This document shows positions 52,159 through 60,217 of a stretch of DNA of 64,000 nt, one piece after another. The first letter of the stretch is position 1. Each line of letters starts with the position of its first letter. Both the position numbers and the translations under genes were made by a program. The notes beneath the pieces are model-generated. The model was not told the origin of the DNA. It made no database searches and was given only the letters and a program-made list of their open reading frames with translations. Source of the DNA: Pseudomonas fluorescens (GTDB taxonomy: Bacteria > Pseudomonadota > Gammaproteobacteria > Pseudomonadales > Pseudomonadaceae); NCBI RefSeq assembly GCF_902497995.1, contig NZ_CABVII010000014.1, forward strand, positions 62,001-126,000, read 5' to 3'.

Positions 52159-54048
52159 ATGAACAAAAATCTGCGTTTCAGCCATAAAATCCTGCTTGCC
52201 GTCGCCCTTGTTGTCATTGCCGCCTTCGCCTCGTTCACGCTGTACAACGACTATTTACAGCGCAATGCCATTCGCGAAGACCTGGACAACTACCTCAATG
52301 AGATGGGGGATGTCACCGCCAGCAACATTCAGGCCTGGCTGACGGGCCGTATTCTGCTGATCGACAACCTCGCCCAGAACATCGCGATCACCCCCGAACC
52401 GTCCACGGTTGCCAGCCTGCTCGAGCAGAAAACCCTGACATCGACCTTCATGGCGTCCTACCTGGGCGATGCGACCGGCAGCTTCACGATTCGTCCGGAT
52501 GCCAAAATGCCCGCCGGGTTCGACCCACGGGTGCGCCCTTGGTATAAAGGTGCCGAAAGCAGCAGCACCGCGACCCTGACCGAACCTTATCTCGATGCGG
52601 CCACTGGCCAGACCATCATTTCCATCGCCACCGCCTCGAAAAAAGCCGGGCAAAGCGTCGGCGTGGTGGGCGGCGACCTGAGCCTGCAAACCTTGATCGA
52701 CACCCTCAGCGCCCGCGACTTCGATGGCATGGGCTACGCCTTCCTGGTCGGTTCCGACGGCAAAATCCTGGTTCACCCGGACAAAACCCTGGTGATGAAG
52801 ACGCTGAGAGAGGCGTATCCGGACAATACCCCGCGTATCACCCGCGACTTCAGCGAAGTGGAGGTTGACGGCAAGACCCGCATTGTCACGTTCACCCCGA
52901 TCAAGGGGCTGCCCTCGGTCAACTGGCACATCGGTCTGTCTGTGGACAAAGACAAAGCCTTCTCGATGCTGACCGAGTTCCGTGCCTCGGCGGTCGTCGC
53001 GACCGTCATTGCCGTGGCCATCATCATTGCCCTGTTGGGCATGCTGATCCGTATCCTGATCCAGCCGCTGCACGTCATGACCCGTGCCATGGCTGATATT
53101 GCCGACGGTGAAGGCGATCTGACCAAGCGCCTGACCATTCAAAACAACGATGAATTCGGCGTTCTCGGCACAGCATTCAACCGCTTTGTGGAACGTATCC
53201 ACGGTTCGATCCGGGAAGTTTCGTCGGCAACCGGTCAGGTCAATGAAGTCGCACTGCGCGTGTTAGCCGCTTCCAATTCCTCCCTGTTCAACTCCGACCA
53301 ACAAGCCTCACGTACCAGCAGCGTGGCCGCGGCGATCAACCAGCTTGGCGCCGCAACCCAGGAAATTGCCCGCAACGCTGCACAGGCGTCGACTCAAGCC
53401 AGCGACGCCCGCAACCTGGCCGAAGACGGCCAGCAAGTGGTGGATCGCAGCATCGCCGCCATGAACAAACTGTCGAGCATGCTCAGCGCCTCGAGCACCA
53501 ACATCGAATCGTTGAACAGCAAAACCGTGAACATCGGACAGATTCTCGAAGTGATCACCAGCATCTCCCAGCAAACCAACTTGCTGGCACTCAACGCGGC
53601 GATTGAAGCGGCGCGCGCAGGTGAGGCGGGACGTGGTTTTGCGGTGGTGGCCGACGAAGTGCGCAATCTGGCGCATCGCACCCAGCAATCGGCGCAACAG
53701 GTGCAGACCATGATCGAGGAGCTACAAGTCGGCGCCCGTGAATCCGTCAGTAACATGAGCGACAGCCAGCGCCATAGCCAGGACAGCGTGGACATCGCCA
53801 ACCTCGCCGGCGAGCGCTTGAACGGCGTTACATTGCGTATTGGCGAAATCGACGGCATGAACCAGTCAGTGGCCACGGCGACCGAGGAACAGACAGCGGT
53901 AGTGGAATCGATCAACGTCGACATCACCGAGATCAATACGCTGAACCAGGAAGGCGTGGAAAACCTGCAATCGACCTTGCGAGCGTGTTCCGACCTTGAA
54001 CAGCAGGCGGCGCGCTTGAAACAGTTGGTGGGTAGCTTCCGGATTTAG
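52159..54048 (+). CDS. Methyl-accepting chemotaxis protein with dCache sensor
   Basis: A transmembrane chemoreceptor, 629 residues. TM1 is about 11-29 (ILLAVALVVIAAFASFTLY), a periplasmic double-Cache domain spans about 40-270 (FDPRVRPWYKGAESSSTATL is characteristic), TM2 about 276-300, then HAMP and the cytoplasmic signalling domain with the conserved hairpin tip LEVITSISQQTNLLALNAAI and EAARAGEAGRGFAVVADEVR. There is no C-terminal CheR pentapeptide. The RPWY/Cache pattern suggests amino-acid ligands; the ligand is not determinable here. Confidence 0.94.
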   Translation: MNKNLRFSHKILLAVALVVIAAFASFTLYNDYLQRNAIREDLDNYLNEMGDVTASNIQAWLTGRILLIDNLAQNIAITPEPSTVASLLEQKTLTSTFMASYLGDATGSFTIRPDAKMPAGFDPRVRPWYKGAESSSTATLTEPYLDAATGQTIISIATASKKAGQSVGVVGGDLSLQTLIDTLSARDFDGMGYAFLVGSDGKILVHPDKTLVMKTLREAYPDNTPRITRDFSEVEVDGKTRIVTFTPIKGLPSVNWHIGLSVDKDKAFSMLTEFRASAVVATVIAVAIIIALLGMLIRILIQPLHVMTRAMADIADGEGDLTKRLTIQNNDEFGVLGTAFNRFVERIHGSIREVSSATGQVNEVALRVLAASNSSLFNSDQQASRTSSVAAAINQLGAATQEIARNAAQASTQASDARNLAEDGQQVVDRSIAAMNKLSSMLSASSTNIESLNSKTVNIGQILEVITSISQQTNLLALNAAIEAARAGEAGRGFAVVADEVRNLAHRTQQSAQQVQTMIEELQVGARESVSNMSDSQRHSQDSVDIANLAGERLNGVTLRIGEIDGMNQSVATATEEQTAVVESINVDITEINTLNQEGVENLQSTLRACSDLEQQAARLKQLVGSFRI

Positions 54049-54434
54049 GATAACGCCCGAGAGTCGTCAGGGTCGGACGACAAACTTGCAATACCGTTCA
54101 AGGCGTGGAGCTCGGTATCGCAACATGTGGTATAGATTTCAGGGGCGAAAGTCCAAGAGCCCCTGAGATCGGGCACCTAGACCAAGCGACAATTTTTGTT
54201 ACTCTACTTGATAGCCGATATCAAAAACAATACTTGCTTAACATGCTCATTGAATTACAGTATTCAATACTCAGCTCCAGAAAGGGAAGTGCGTCACCAT
54301 AGAAAACCCTGGCGGCTATATTTGTTACTCGCGCCCAGACGCCTCGGCAATCGAAACACCATTATAATGTCAACAGATATTACATCGCCTAGAACTTTCA
54401 TACTGAAGGCCAAGCCACTAACCAAGAGGTGATA
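54049..54434. other. 386-bp AT-richer non-coding stretch
   Basis: Between the chemoreceptor and the cytochrome b561 gene. It is visibly less GC-rich than neighbouring genes, with several short open frames but no start with a Shine-Dalgarno and no domain. Together with 54990-55479 it suggests inserted or decayed DNA. No terminator was recognised. Confidence 0.45.
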
Positions 54435-54989
54435 ATGAAGGAAACTCCTGAAGCAACCGATTGCCAATACCGCTACGACTCTGTCAGTCGAAGCTTGCAT
54501 TGGCTGATGGCGCTGATGTTCGCCGGGATTTATTGCTTGGCGGCTGTCCACAACCTGCTTTCTGACTCAGTGCTCGATAAACTTCTGTGGCCGTATCACA
54601 AACCCGTTGGGTTGTTATTGCTAGTGCTATTGATCCTGCGTGCCGGCTGGAGCTTGCTGAACCGGCACAACCGTCCGCCGAGCATGAATTTAGCGGCTAG
54701 CATTGGGCATGGGGCGCTCTACGGGCTTATGCTCCTGATTCCCCTGATCGGGCTATTACGTCAGTATGGCTCTGGCCGGGCGTTTTCGGCGTTTGGTTTA
54801 CAGGTAATGGATGGGTTCGAAGGGGAGAAAATCCAGTGGATGATTGACTTGGGTAGTAACTTTCATGGCTGGCTGGGCTGGACGATGCTGGTGCTGATCG
54901 TAGGTCATATCGGTGCGGTGATCCTGCATCATCGGCAGGGTAATTCGCAGGTTTTGCGACGCATGACTGGAACAACCCACAAGACTTGA
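54435..54989 (+). CDS. Cytochrome b561-family membrane protein
   Basis: A four-helix diheme inner-membrane cytochrome of the CybB type, which oxidises quinol; some reduce superoxide. ATG 54435 gives 184 residues and has AGAGGT upstream. Predicted heme-ligand histidines lie in SRSLHWLMALMFAGIYCL, LWPYHKPVGLLLLVLLIL, SIGHGALYGLMLLIPLIG and NFHGWLGWTMLVLIVGHIGA. It is isolated, within the AT-richer patch, so acquisition by transfer is possible but unproven. Confidence 0.88.
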   Translation: MKETPEATDCQYRYDSVSRSLHWLMALMFAGIYCLAAVHNLLSDSVLDKLLWPYHKPVGLLLLVLLILRAGWSLLNRHNRPPSMNLAASIGHGALYGLMLLIPLIGLLRQYGSGRAFSAFGLQVMDGFEGEKIQWMIDLGSNFHGWLGWTMLVLIVGHIGAVILHHRQGNSQVLRRMTGTTHKT

Positions 54990-55479
54990 AGATAGTGCAG
55001 GACCTGACCGCCATTGAAAAAATAGTGTGCGTGACTTCCAACTATTTCGTAATTACCTTGATGGAACATAAGCGATTGAGCATCCCGTCTTGCAGAGTCA
55101 AACCGACTGCCAACAGGGCGGCAACAGCTCCCCGATTTCACTCGCTCACTGCCGAGGGTAGAAGGAAAAGAACATCCTTCAAATAGGCATACACATAATG
55201 CCCATTGAACTCGGCGCATTGGATCAATTTCATCAGCGGCATCGCACGTTTACCAAAGCCGCAATTTACTGTAACGCTTGCTCGGCGATTGTGCGGTGCC
55301 GCCAATTGATTGCATAAGGTCGATAGAAACGGAACCTGACACTGCAGGAATCGAGAAAGAGTCCCTTGAACGGGCGGTGACTGCGTCGCATGCGGCCTGC
55401 ACCCCGCAAATCCCAACCGAACAACTATCCTTCATAAAGGTCAACCAAGGGAGAACAACGGACCGGAGGGATGTTCATC
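54990..55479. other. 490-bp spacer with IS66 remnant, before the glycosyltransferase operon
   Basis: Mostly non-coding. On the minus strand it contains a decayed IS66-type transposase C-terminus (55068-55254, separate entry). The rest shows no recognised gene. It must also contain the promoter of the downstream operon, which I could not place. Confidence 0.5.
55068..55254 (-). pseudogene. IS66-family transposase C-terminal remnant
   Basis: On the minus strand the frame ending at 55138 reads GKRAMPLMKLIQCAEFNGHY then VYAYLKDVLFLLP, which matches the conserved IS66 TnpC C-terminus (NGxDPYAYLKDVLxRLP). It then meets a stop; one frame over the sequence continues IGELLPPCWQSV and stops at 55098, like the IS66 ending ELLPHRW. 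Just beyond, CGCTTAT (plus strand ATAAGCG at 55068) resembles the IS66 terminal CGCTTAC. So only about 50 codons and one putative end survive, with a frameshift. Confidence 0.72.
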
Positions 55480-56592
55480 GTGCATATCGCTGACATAACC
55501 ATGTTCTACGCCCCTGCCAGCGGTGGCGTGCGCACTTATCTGGATGCCAAACACCGTCGCCTGGGTATCAAGCCGGGCATTCGCCACAGTCTACTGATCC
55601 CCGGATCGTCCTTGAGTGAACAGGATGGCGTTTACACGGTTCCGGCTCCCGCCCTGCCCTTCGGCAAAGGTTATCGTTTTCCCCTCCGTCTCGCGCCCTG
55701 GCGCAATGTCCTGCAGGATTTGCAGCCCGACCTGATCGAAGTCGGCGACCCCTACCTCACCGCCTGGGCTGCGCTGGATGCCCGCAGGCAACTCGATGTC
55801 CCGGTGATCGGCTTCTATCATTCAGACCTGCCGCTGCTGGTCAGCAATCGTATGGGCAATTGGGTCACGACCAATGTCGAAGCCTATGTCAGCAGGCTCT
55901 ATGGCAACTTCGACCGGGTCCTGGCGCCGAGCCAGGTGATGGCCGACAAGCTGATCGGCCTCGGGGTGAAAAACGTTTTCGTGCAACCGCTGGGGGTCGA
56001 CTTGCAAACCTTCCATCCCACGGCGCGGGACCCGGGCCTGCGGGCCGAATTGGGGATCGCTGAAAATACTCACTTGCTGATCTTCGCCGGTCGCGGTTCC
56101 AAGGAAAAAAACCTGCCGGTCCTGCTCGACTGCATGAAACGACTGGGGCGGCGTTATCATCTGCTGCTGGTTGGCTCGTCGATGCCGGTCCTGGTGCCGG
56201 ATAACGTCACCGTGATCGAGGAGTTCTGCCCGGCGGCGCAAGTCGCCCGGCTGATGGCCAGCGCCGATGCGCTGGTGCACGCCGGTGATCAGGAAACCTT
56301 CGGCCTGGTGATTCTTGAAGCCATGGCCAGTGGCATTCCGGTGGTGGCCGTGGCGGCAGGGGCCTTTCAGGAAATCGTCACCGATCAATGTGGCCTGCTG
56401 TGTCCGCCGAACAATGCAATGGCGATGGCCAACGCCGTGCGCGAACTGTTCGATTCGGGGAGCGCTGCTTTGGGCAAACAGGCCCGCCGCCATGCCGAGC
56501 AGCATTATTCCTGGGATACGGTGGTCAACAGCCTGCTGGGGCACTATCACGCCGTGCTCGGCAGCCATTGGCCGCTGACTGCCAATGGTTGA
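55480..56592 (+). CDS. GT4-type glycosyltransferase
   Basis: A cytoplasmic retaining-type sugar transferase, 370 residues. GTG 55480 is preferred because GGAGG lies 10 nt upstream; ATG 55471 is only one base after that Shine-Dalgarno. The N-terminal motif ADITMFYAPASGGVRTYLDA is typical of the acceptor-binding GT-B half; the donor half has IFAGRGSKEKNLPVLLDCMK and the EX7E segment HAGDQETFGLVILEAMASGI. It resembles MgtA/PimB/SQD2-like transferases acting on lipids, but donor and acceptor are unknown. It is the first gene of a three-gene operon, with the next start 5 bp beyond its stop. Confidence 0.9.
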   Translation: MHIADITMFYAPASGGVRTYLDAKHRRLGIKPGIRHSLLIPGSSLSEQDGVYTVPAPALPFGKGYRFPLRLAPWRNVLQDLQPDLIEVGDPYLTAWAALDARRQLDVPVIGFYHSDLPLLVSNRMGNWVTTNVEAYVSRLYGNFDRVLAPSQVMADKLIGLGVKNVFVQPLGVDLQTFHPTARDPGLRAELGIAENTHLLIFAGRGSKEKNLPVLLDCMKRLGRRYHLLLVGSSMPVLVPDNVTVIEEFCPAAQVARLMASADALVHAGDQETFGLVILEAMASGIPVVAVAAGAFQEIVTDQCGLLCPPNNAMAMANAVRELFDSGSAALGKQARRHAEQHYSWDTVVNSLLGHYHAVLGSHWPLTANG

Positions 56593-56596
56593 GCCC

Positions 56597-57361
56597 ATGA
56601 ACCCGCCCGCCCTGTTACTGGTGCTGCACGACGTTGCCCCCCAAACCTGGGCGGATTACCAACCCTTTGTCGCGGCCGTCGACGCCTTGGGCGCGGTGCC
56701 AATGACCTGGCTGGTGGTACCGGACTTTCATCGGCACGATAATCTTGAGGCCCATCCGGAATTTCGACGCATGCTCACCGACCGGGTCATCCGTGGCGAC
56801 GAACTGGCACTGCACGGCTACTTTCACTGCGATGAAGCCCCCACGCCCAGTACGCCACGAGACTGGTTCATGCGCCGGATCTACACCCATGAAGGCGAGT
56901 TTTACAGCCTGCCCCCAGAGGCTGCCCTCGCCCGCCTGCGCGCGGGCATCGACATGTTCCGACGTTACGACTGGCCGTTGGCGGGCTTCGTCGCCCCGGC
57001 CTGGCTGATGAGTGAAGGCACGCGCCAGGCATTGCGCCAATTGCCGCTGAGTTACACCAGTGATCCGCATCATCTGTACCGCCTGCCGGATTTCTCGGCG
57101 ATCGACGCTCCCGGGCTGGTCTGGAGTGCGCGCAGTGCCTGGCGTCGGGGCTTGTCGAAACTGCTCAGCGACCAGCGCGAACGACGCTGGCGGCAGGCAC
57201 CGGTGATTCGTCTCGGCCTGCACCCGGTGGACATGTGTCATGAATTCTCCCGTACTTACTGGCTGCGAGCCCTCAAGCGCCTGCTCGACGAGGGGCGCGT
57301 GCCAATGACCAAGGCGCGTTGGCTGGCCCTGCAAACCGACCGTGTCGGACGCGCCGCATGA
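56597..57361 (+). CDS. DUF2334 polysaccharide-deacetylase-like protein
   Basis: A putative carbohydrate deacetylase. ATG 56597 gives 254 residues (MNPPALLLVLHDVAPQTW); an ATG 12 nt upstream overlaps the previous stop and is also possible. The NodB-like fold is suggested by LLVLHDVAPQTW with Asp, TWLVVPDFHR, GDELALHGYFHCDEAP with a His pair, and RLGLHPVDMCHEF near the C-terminus. No signal peptide is visible, so it may act on a cytoplasmic-leaflet intermediate. It sits between the glycosyltransferase and a membrane protein with overlapping starts. Confidence 0.85.
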   Translation: MNPPALLLVLHDVAPQTWADYQPFVAAVDALGAVPMTWLVVPDFHRHDNLEAHPEFRRMLTDRVIRGDELALHGYFHCDEAPTPSTPRDWFMRRIYTHEGEFYSLPPEAALARLRAGIDMFRRYDWPLAGFVAPAWLMSEGTRQALRQLPLSYTSDPHHLYRLPDFSAIDAPGLVWSARSAWRRGLSKLLSDQRERRWRQAPVIRLGLHPVDMCHEFSRTYWLRALKRLLDEGRVPMTKARWLALQTDRVGRAA

Positions 57362-58353
57362 GTCGCGGGATTCTGCTGCTGGTCGCGCTACTCACTGCGG
57401 TGCTGATTCCGTCATTGCTGGGCGGGAACGAAACCTGGTCTCGACTGCGAAGCTTTCCGCTGCACTGGCTGTTGATCATGTTCGGCATGATTCTGCTGTG
57501 CTGGGTGCTGAACACGATGCGCTTGCGTCTGTTGCTGGGCGATCAGCGCGAAAAGGTGGGCCGGGTCAAGAGCCTTGGGGTGGTCATGGCCGCCGAGTTC
57601 GCTTACTGCGCCACTCCCGGTGGCAGCGGTGGGCCGCTGACCATCATGGCACTGCTGGCGCGCAATGGCGTGCGTCCGGCCAGGGGCAGCGCCGTGTTCG
57701 CCATGGATCAGCTGAGCGATCTGCTGTTTTTCCTCTGCGCACTGAGCGGGATTGTGATTTATGCCCTGTTCCAGCACTTGAGCGAACGCATGGAATGGCT
57801 GCTGACCGTCAGTGCCGTTTCGATGTTTGGCGGCTTGCTCACCTGTGTGATGGTGGCGCGCTATCACCGTTTACTGATTCGTCTGAGCGGTCGCCTGCTC
57901 GTTCGTCTCAATGTAAAAGGCGCGACACGCCTGCGCTGGGCGCGAAAACTCCTGCACTTCCTGGCAGCCTTTACTGACACCCTGAAGCTGCCCTTTCAGA
58001 CGTTGATCACGGTGTTTGCCCTGACTTGCCTGCATTGGGTCTTGCGCTATAGCGTGCTGTATCTGGCGTTGCGCGGGCTCGGAGCGGATTTGCAGTGGGC
58101 CTGGAGCTTTCTGATCCAGATGCTTTCATTAAGTGCCGGGCAATTCAGCCTGTTGCCGGGCGGTGCCGGGGCGGCGGAACTGACCTCAGCGGCGTTGTTG
58201 GCGCCGATGGTGGGCAAATCCACTGCGGCGGCGGCGATTCTGATCTGGCGGGCGGTGACTTATTACTTCTATTTGCTGGTGGGCGGGCCGGTGTTTTTGT
58301 TGATGCTTGGGCGGCCGTTGTTGAAGAAGTTGCTGAAGTTCAAGCAGGCGTGA
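57358..58353 (+). CDS. UPF0104/YbhN-type (LPG synthase TM-like) membrane protein
   Basis: A polytopic inner-membrane protein of the flippase-like lysylphosphatidylglycerol-synthase TM family (PF03706). ATG 57358 overlaps the previous stop as ATGA and gives 331 residues. About 8 hydrophobic segments are visible, e.g. ILLLVALLTAVLIPSLL, WLLIMFGMILLCWVLNTM, LLFFLCALSGIVIYALF. EFAYCATPGGSGGPLTIMAL is the conserved signature with the Pro/Gly loop. It has no soluble transferase domain, so a lipid-linked transport role is plausible. It is coupled to the two upstream genes. Confidence 0.88.
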   Translation: MSRGILLLVALLTAVLIPSLLGGNETWSRLRSFPLHWLLIMFGMILLCWVLNTMRLRLLLGDQREKVGRVKSLGVVMAAEFAYCATPGGSGGPLTIMALLARNGVRPARGSAVFAMDQLSDLLFFLCALSGIVIYALFQHLSERMEWLLTVSAVSMFGGLLTCVMVARYHRLLIRLSGRLLVRLNVKGATRLRWARKLLHFLAAFTDTLKLPFQTLITVFALTCLHWVLRYSVLYLALRGLGADLQWAWSFLIQMLSLSAGQFSLLPGGAGAAELTSAALLAPMVGKSTAAAAILIWRAVTYYFYLLVGGPVFLLMLGRPLLKKLLKFKQA

Positions 58354-58380
58354 ATTCTGAGGTCCTGTACAGAATTCCAG

Positions 58381-58413
58381 GACCCCTTCGCCGGCAAGCC
58401 GGGCTCCTACAGT
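58381..58413. repeat. Single diverged REP unit after the glycosyltransferase operon
   Basis: CCCCTTCGCCGGCAAGCCGG with GCTCCTACAG resembles one arm of the REP doublets elsewhere; no partner in inverted orientation was found. It lies between convergent genes. Confidence 0.7.
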
Positions 58414-58544
58414 GATCTTCAGCGTACCGCCAATTTAGGCTCGACCCCGATCACGGCCATACATATCCTCAGGTCAGAAACGGCAAAGGGCCTGAAGCGA
58501 TTGAACGCCCAGGCCCTTCGAATTTCAACAGTGCCGTATTGCTG

Positions 58545-59393
58545 TCAGAACACAACGGTCTTGTTGCCATGCACCAACACCCGATCTTCCAGGTGATAAC
58601 GCAGGCCACGGGCCAATACCATCTTCTCGACGTCGCGGCCGAAACGCACCATGTCTTCGATGCTGTCGCTGTGGCTGACGCGTACCACGTCCTGTTCGAT
58701 GATCGGACCGGCGTCCAGCTCTTCGGTCACGTAATGGCAAGTAGCGCCGATCAACTTCACGCCACGCAAGGACGCCTGGTGATACGGCTTGGCACCAACA
58801 AACGATGGCAGGAAGCTATGGTGGATGTTGATGACCTTATGCGCATATTCGCTGCACAACGCGGGCGGCAGGATCTGCATGTATCGGGCAAGTACCACCA
58901 CTTCGGCATCGTGCTGTTTGACCAGGCGCGAGACTTCGGCGAACGCCGGCTCCTTATCCTGCGCATTGACCGGCACATGGTAGTAAGGAATGCCGTGCCA
59001 CTCGACCATGCTGCGCAAGTCGTCGTGGTTGGAAATCACGCAGGAAATTTCGCAATCCAGTTCGTCGCTGTGCCAGCGATGGAGCAAGTCGGCCAGGCAG
59101 TGAGACTCGCGACTGGCCATCAACACCACGCGCTTCTTCTGCGCGGTATCGGTGATGCGCCAGTCCATCGAGAATTCTTCGGCAATGGGTGCAAACGCTT
59201 CGCGAAAGGCTTCGATACCGAAGGGCAGCGAATCGGCACGAATTTCGTGACGCATGAAGAACCAGCCACTGAGATCGTCCGAGTGGTGGCTCGCTTCAGT
59301 GATCCAGCCATTGTGTGACGCCAGAAAGTTACTGACTTTAGCAACGATGCCGACGCGGTCCGGGCAAGCAATCACCAGCCGAAAAGTGCGCAT
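58545..59393 (-). CDS. purU: Formyltetrahydrofolate deformylase
   Basis: Hydrolyses 10-formyl-THF to formate and THF, balancing C1 pools. ATG 59393 gives 282 residues (MRTFRLVIACPDRVGIVAKV), with GGAG about 11 nt upstream; the long open extension upstream is not part of the family. An N-terminal ACT domain (1-85) is followed by a formyltransferase domain with VINIHHSFLPSFVGAKPYHQ, GVKLIGATCHYVTEELDAGP, and the catalytic Asn, His and Asp in those blocks. It is divergent from mvaT. Confidence 0.96.
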   Translation of the reverse strand: MRTFRLVIACPDRVGIVAKVSNFLASHNGWITEASHHSDDLSGWFFMRHEIRADSLPFGIEAFREAFAPIAEEFSMDWRITDTAQKKRVVLMASRESHCLADLLHRWHSDELDCEISCVISNHDDLRSMVEWHGIPYYHVPVNAQDKEPAFAEVSRLVKQHDAEVVVLARYMQILPPALCSEYAHKVINIHHSFLPSFVGAKPYHQASLRGVKLIGATCHYVTEELDAGPIIEQDVVRVSHSDSIEDMVRFGRDVEKMVLARGLRYHLEDRVLVHGNKTVVF

Positions 59394-59738
59394 GAGGGTC
59401 AAACTCCAGAACTTCGCAAAGGTCGCCATTCTAGCGATTGCGCAGCAAAACTGCAGTATTGATGACGTCTCGCGTTGCACGAAGGTCGGCGCCACGGGTT
59501 CCGGCGACACCCGTCACCCGTCACCCGCGCGATGGTGTTCTTATAGCCATTCTTCAAGTGCCCAAATGTGACTGTCTGTGATGCCTGGTTGACGATCATT
59601 TAACTGCGCCTCCAATCTGGACCTGTTCAACGCAACTAAATTAAATAAACTCCGGTTAAATGTTTACTTGATGAAACACCCTGACTATTATTGCCGCACT
59701 GTCACCTGGCACCCAGCGCCCAACATAAGGTAGTCCCC

Positions 59739-60116
59739 ATGTCCTTGATCAACGAATACCGTGCCACCGAAGAAGCTATCAAAGAGCTGCAAGCCCGTTT
59801 GAAGAATCTGTCCCAAGACGACAAACTGCAAACCGAGCTGGAATTCGAAGGCAAACTGCGCACCCTGATGGGTGAATATTCCAAGTCCCTGCGCGACATC
59901 ATCGCGCTGCTGGATCCTGAGTCCAAAACCAAAGCTCCGCGCGGTGGCGCAGTAAAAACTACCGGCACCAAACGTGCTCGCAAAGTTAAACAATACAAAA
60001 ACCCGCACAACGGCGAAGTCATCGAAACCAAAGGTGGCAACCACAAGACTCTGAAAGAGTGGAAAGCCAAGTGGGGCGGCGATGTGGTCGAGGGTTGGGC
60101 TACTCTGCTGGGCTAA
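59739..60116 (+). CDS. mvaT: Histone-like nucleoid-structuring protein MvaT
   Basis: A xenogeneic silencer of Pseudomonas, a functional analogue of H-NS, that binds AT-rich DNA and oligomerises. ATG 59739 gives 125 residues (MSLINEYRATEEAIKELQAR); AAGGTAGT lies upstream. The N-terminal coiled coil covers 1-60; the C-terminal DNA-binding domain contains RKVKQYKNPHNGEVIETKGG and HKTLKEWKAKWG. It is flanked by purU and sbcB as in P. aeruginosa (PA4314-PA4316). Confidence 0.97.
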   Translation: MSLINEYRATEEAIKELQARLKNLSQDDKLQTELEFEGKLRTLMGEYSKSLRDIIALLDPESKTKAPRGGAVKTTGTKRARKVKQYKNPHNGEVIETKGGNHKTLKEWKAKWGGDVVEGWATLLG

Positions 60117-60156
60117 GCCGCAGCGCTTTGTCAAAGACTCGTCCGCGACAAAAGAT

Positions 60157-60183
60157 AACGCCAGCAGCTGCTGGCGTTTTTTT
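60157..60183 (+). terminator. Intrinsic terminator of mvaT
   Basis: A perfect 22-bp palindrome, AACGCCAGCA-GC-TGCTGGCGTT, running straight into a T run. It lies 40 nt past the mvaT stop. Confidence 0.92.
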
Positions 60184-60217
60184 ATGCCCGGCTATCACGC
60201 CAGCGATATTTTCGTTT

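Noticed and set aside
54105..54432. Two short plus-strand frames before cytochrome b561
   Set aside because: No Shine-Dalgarno, no domain, AT-richer background; not supported as genes.
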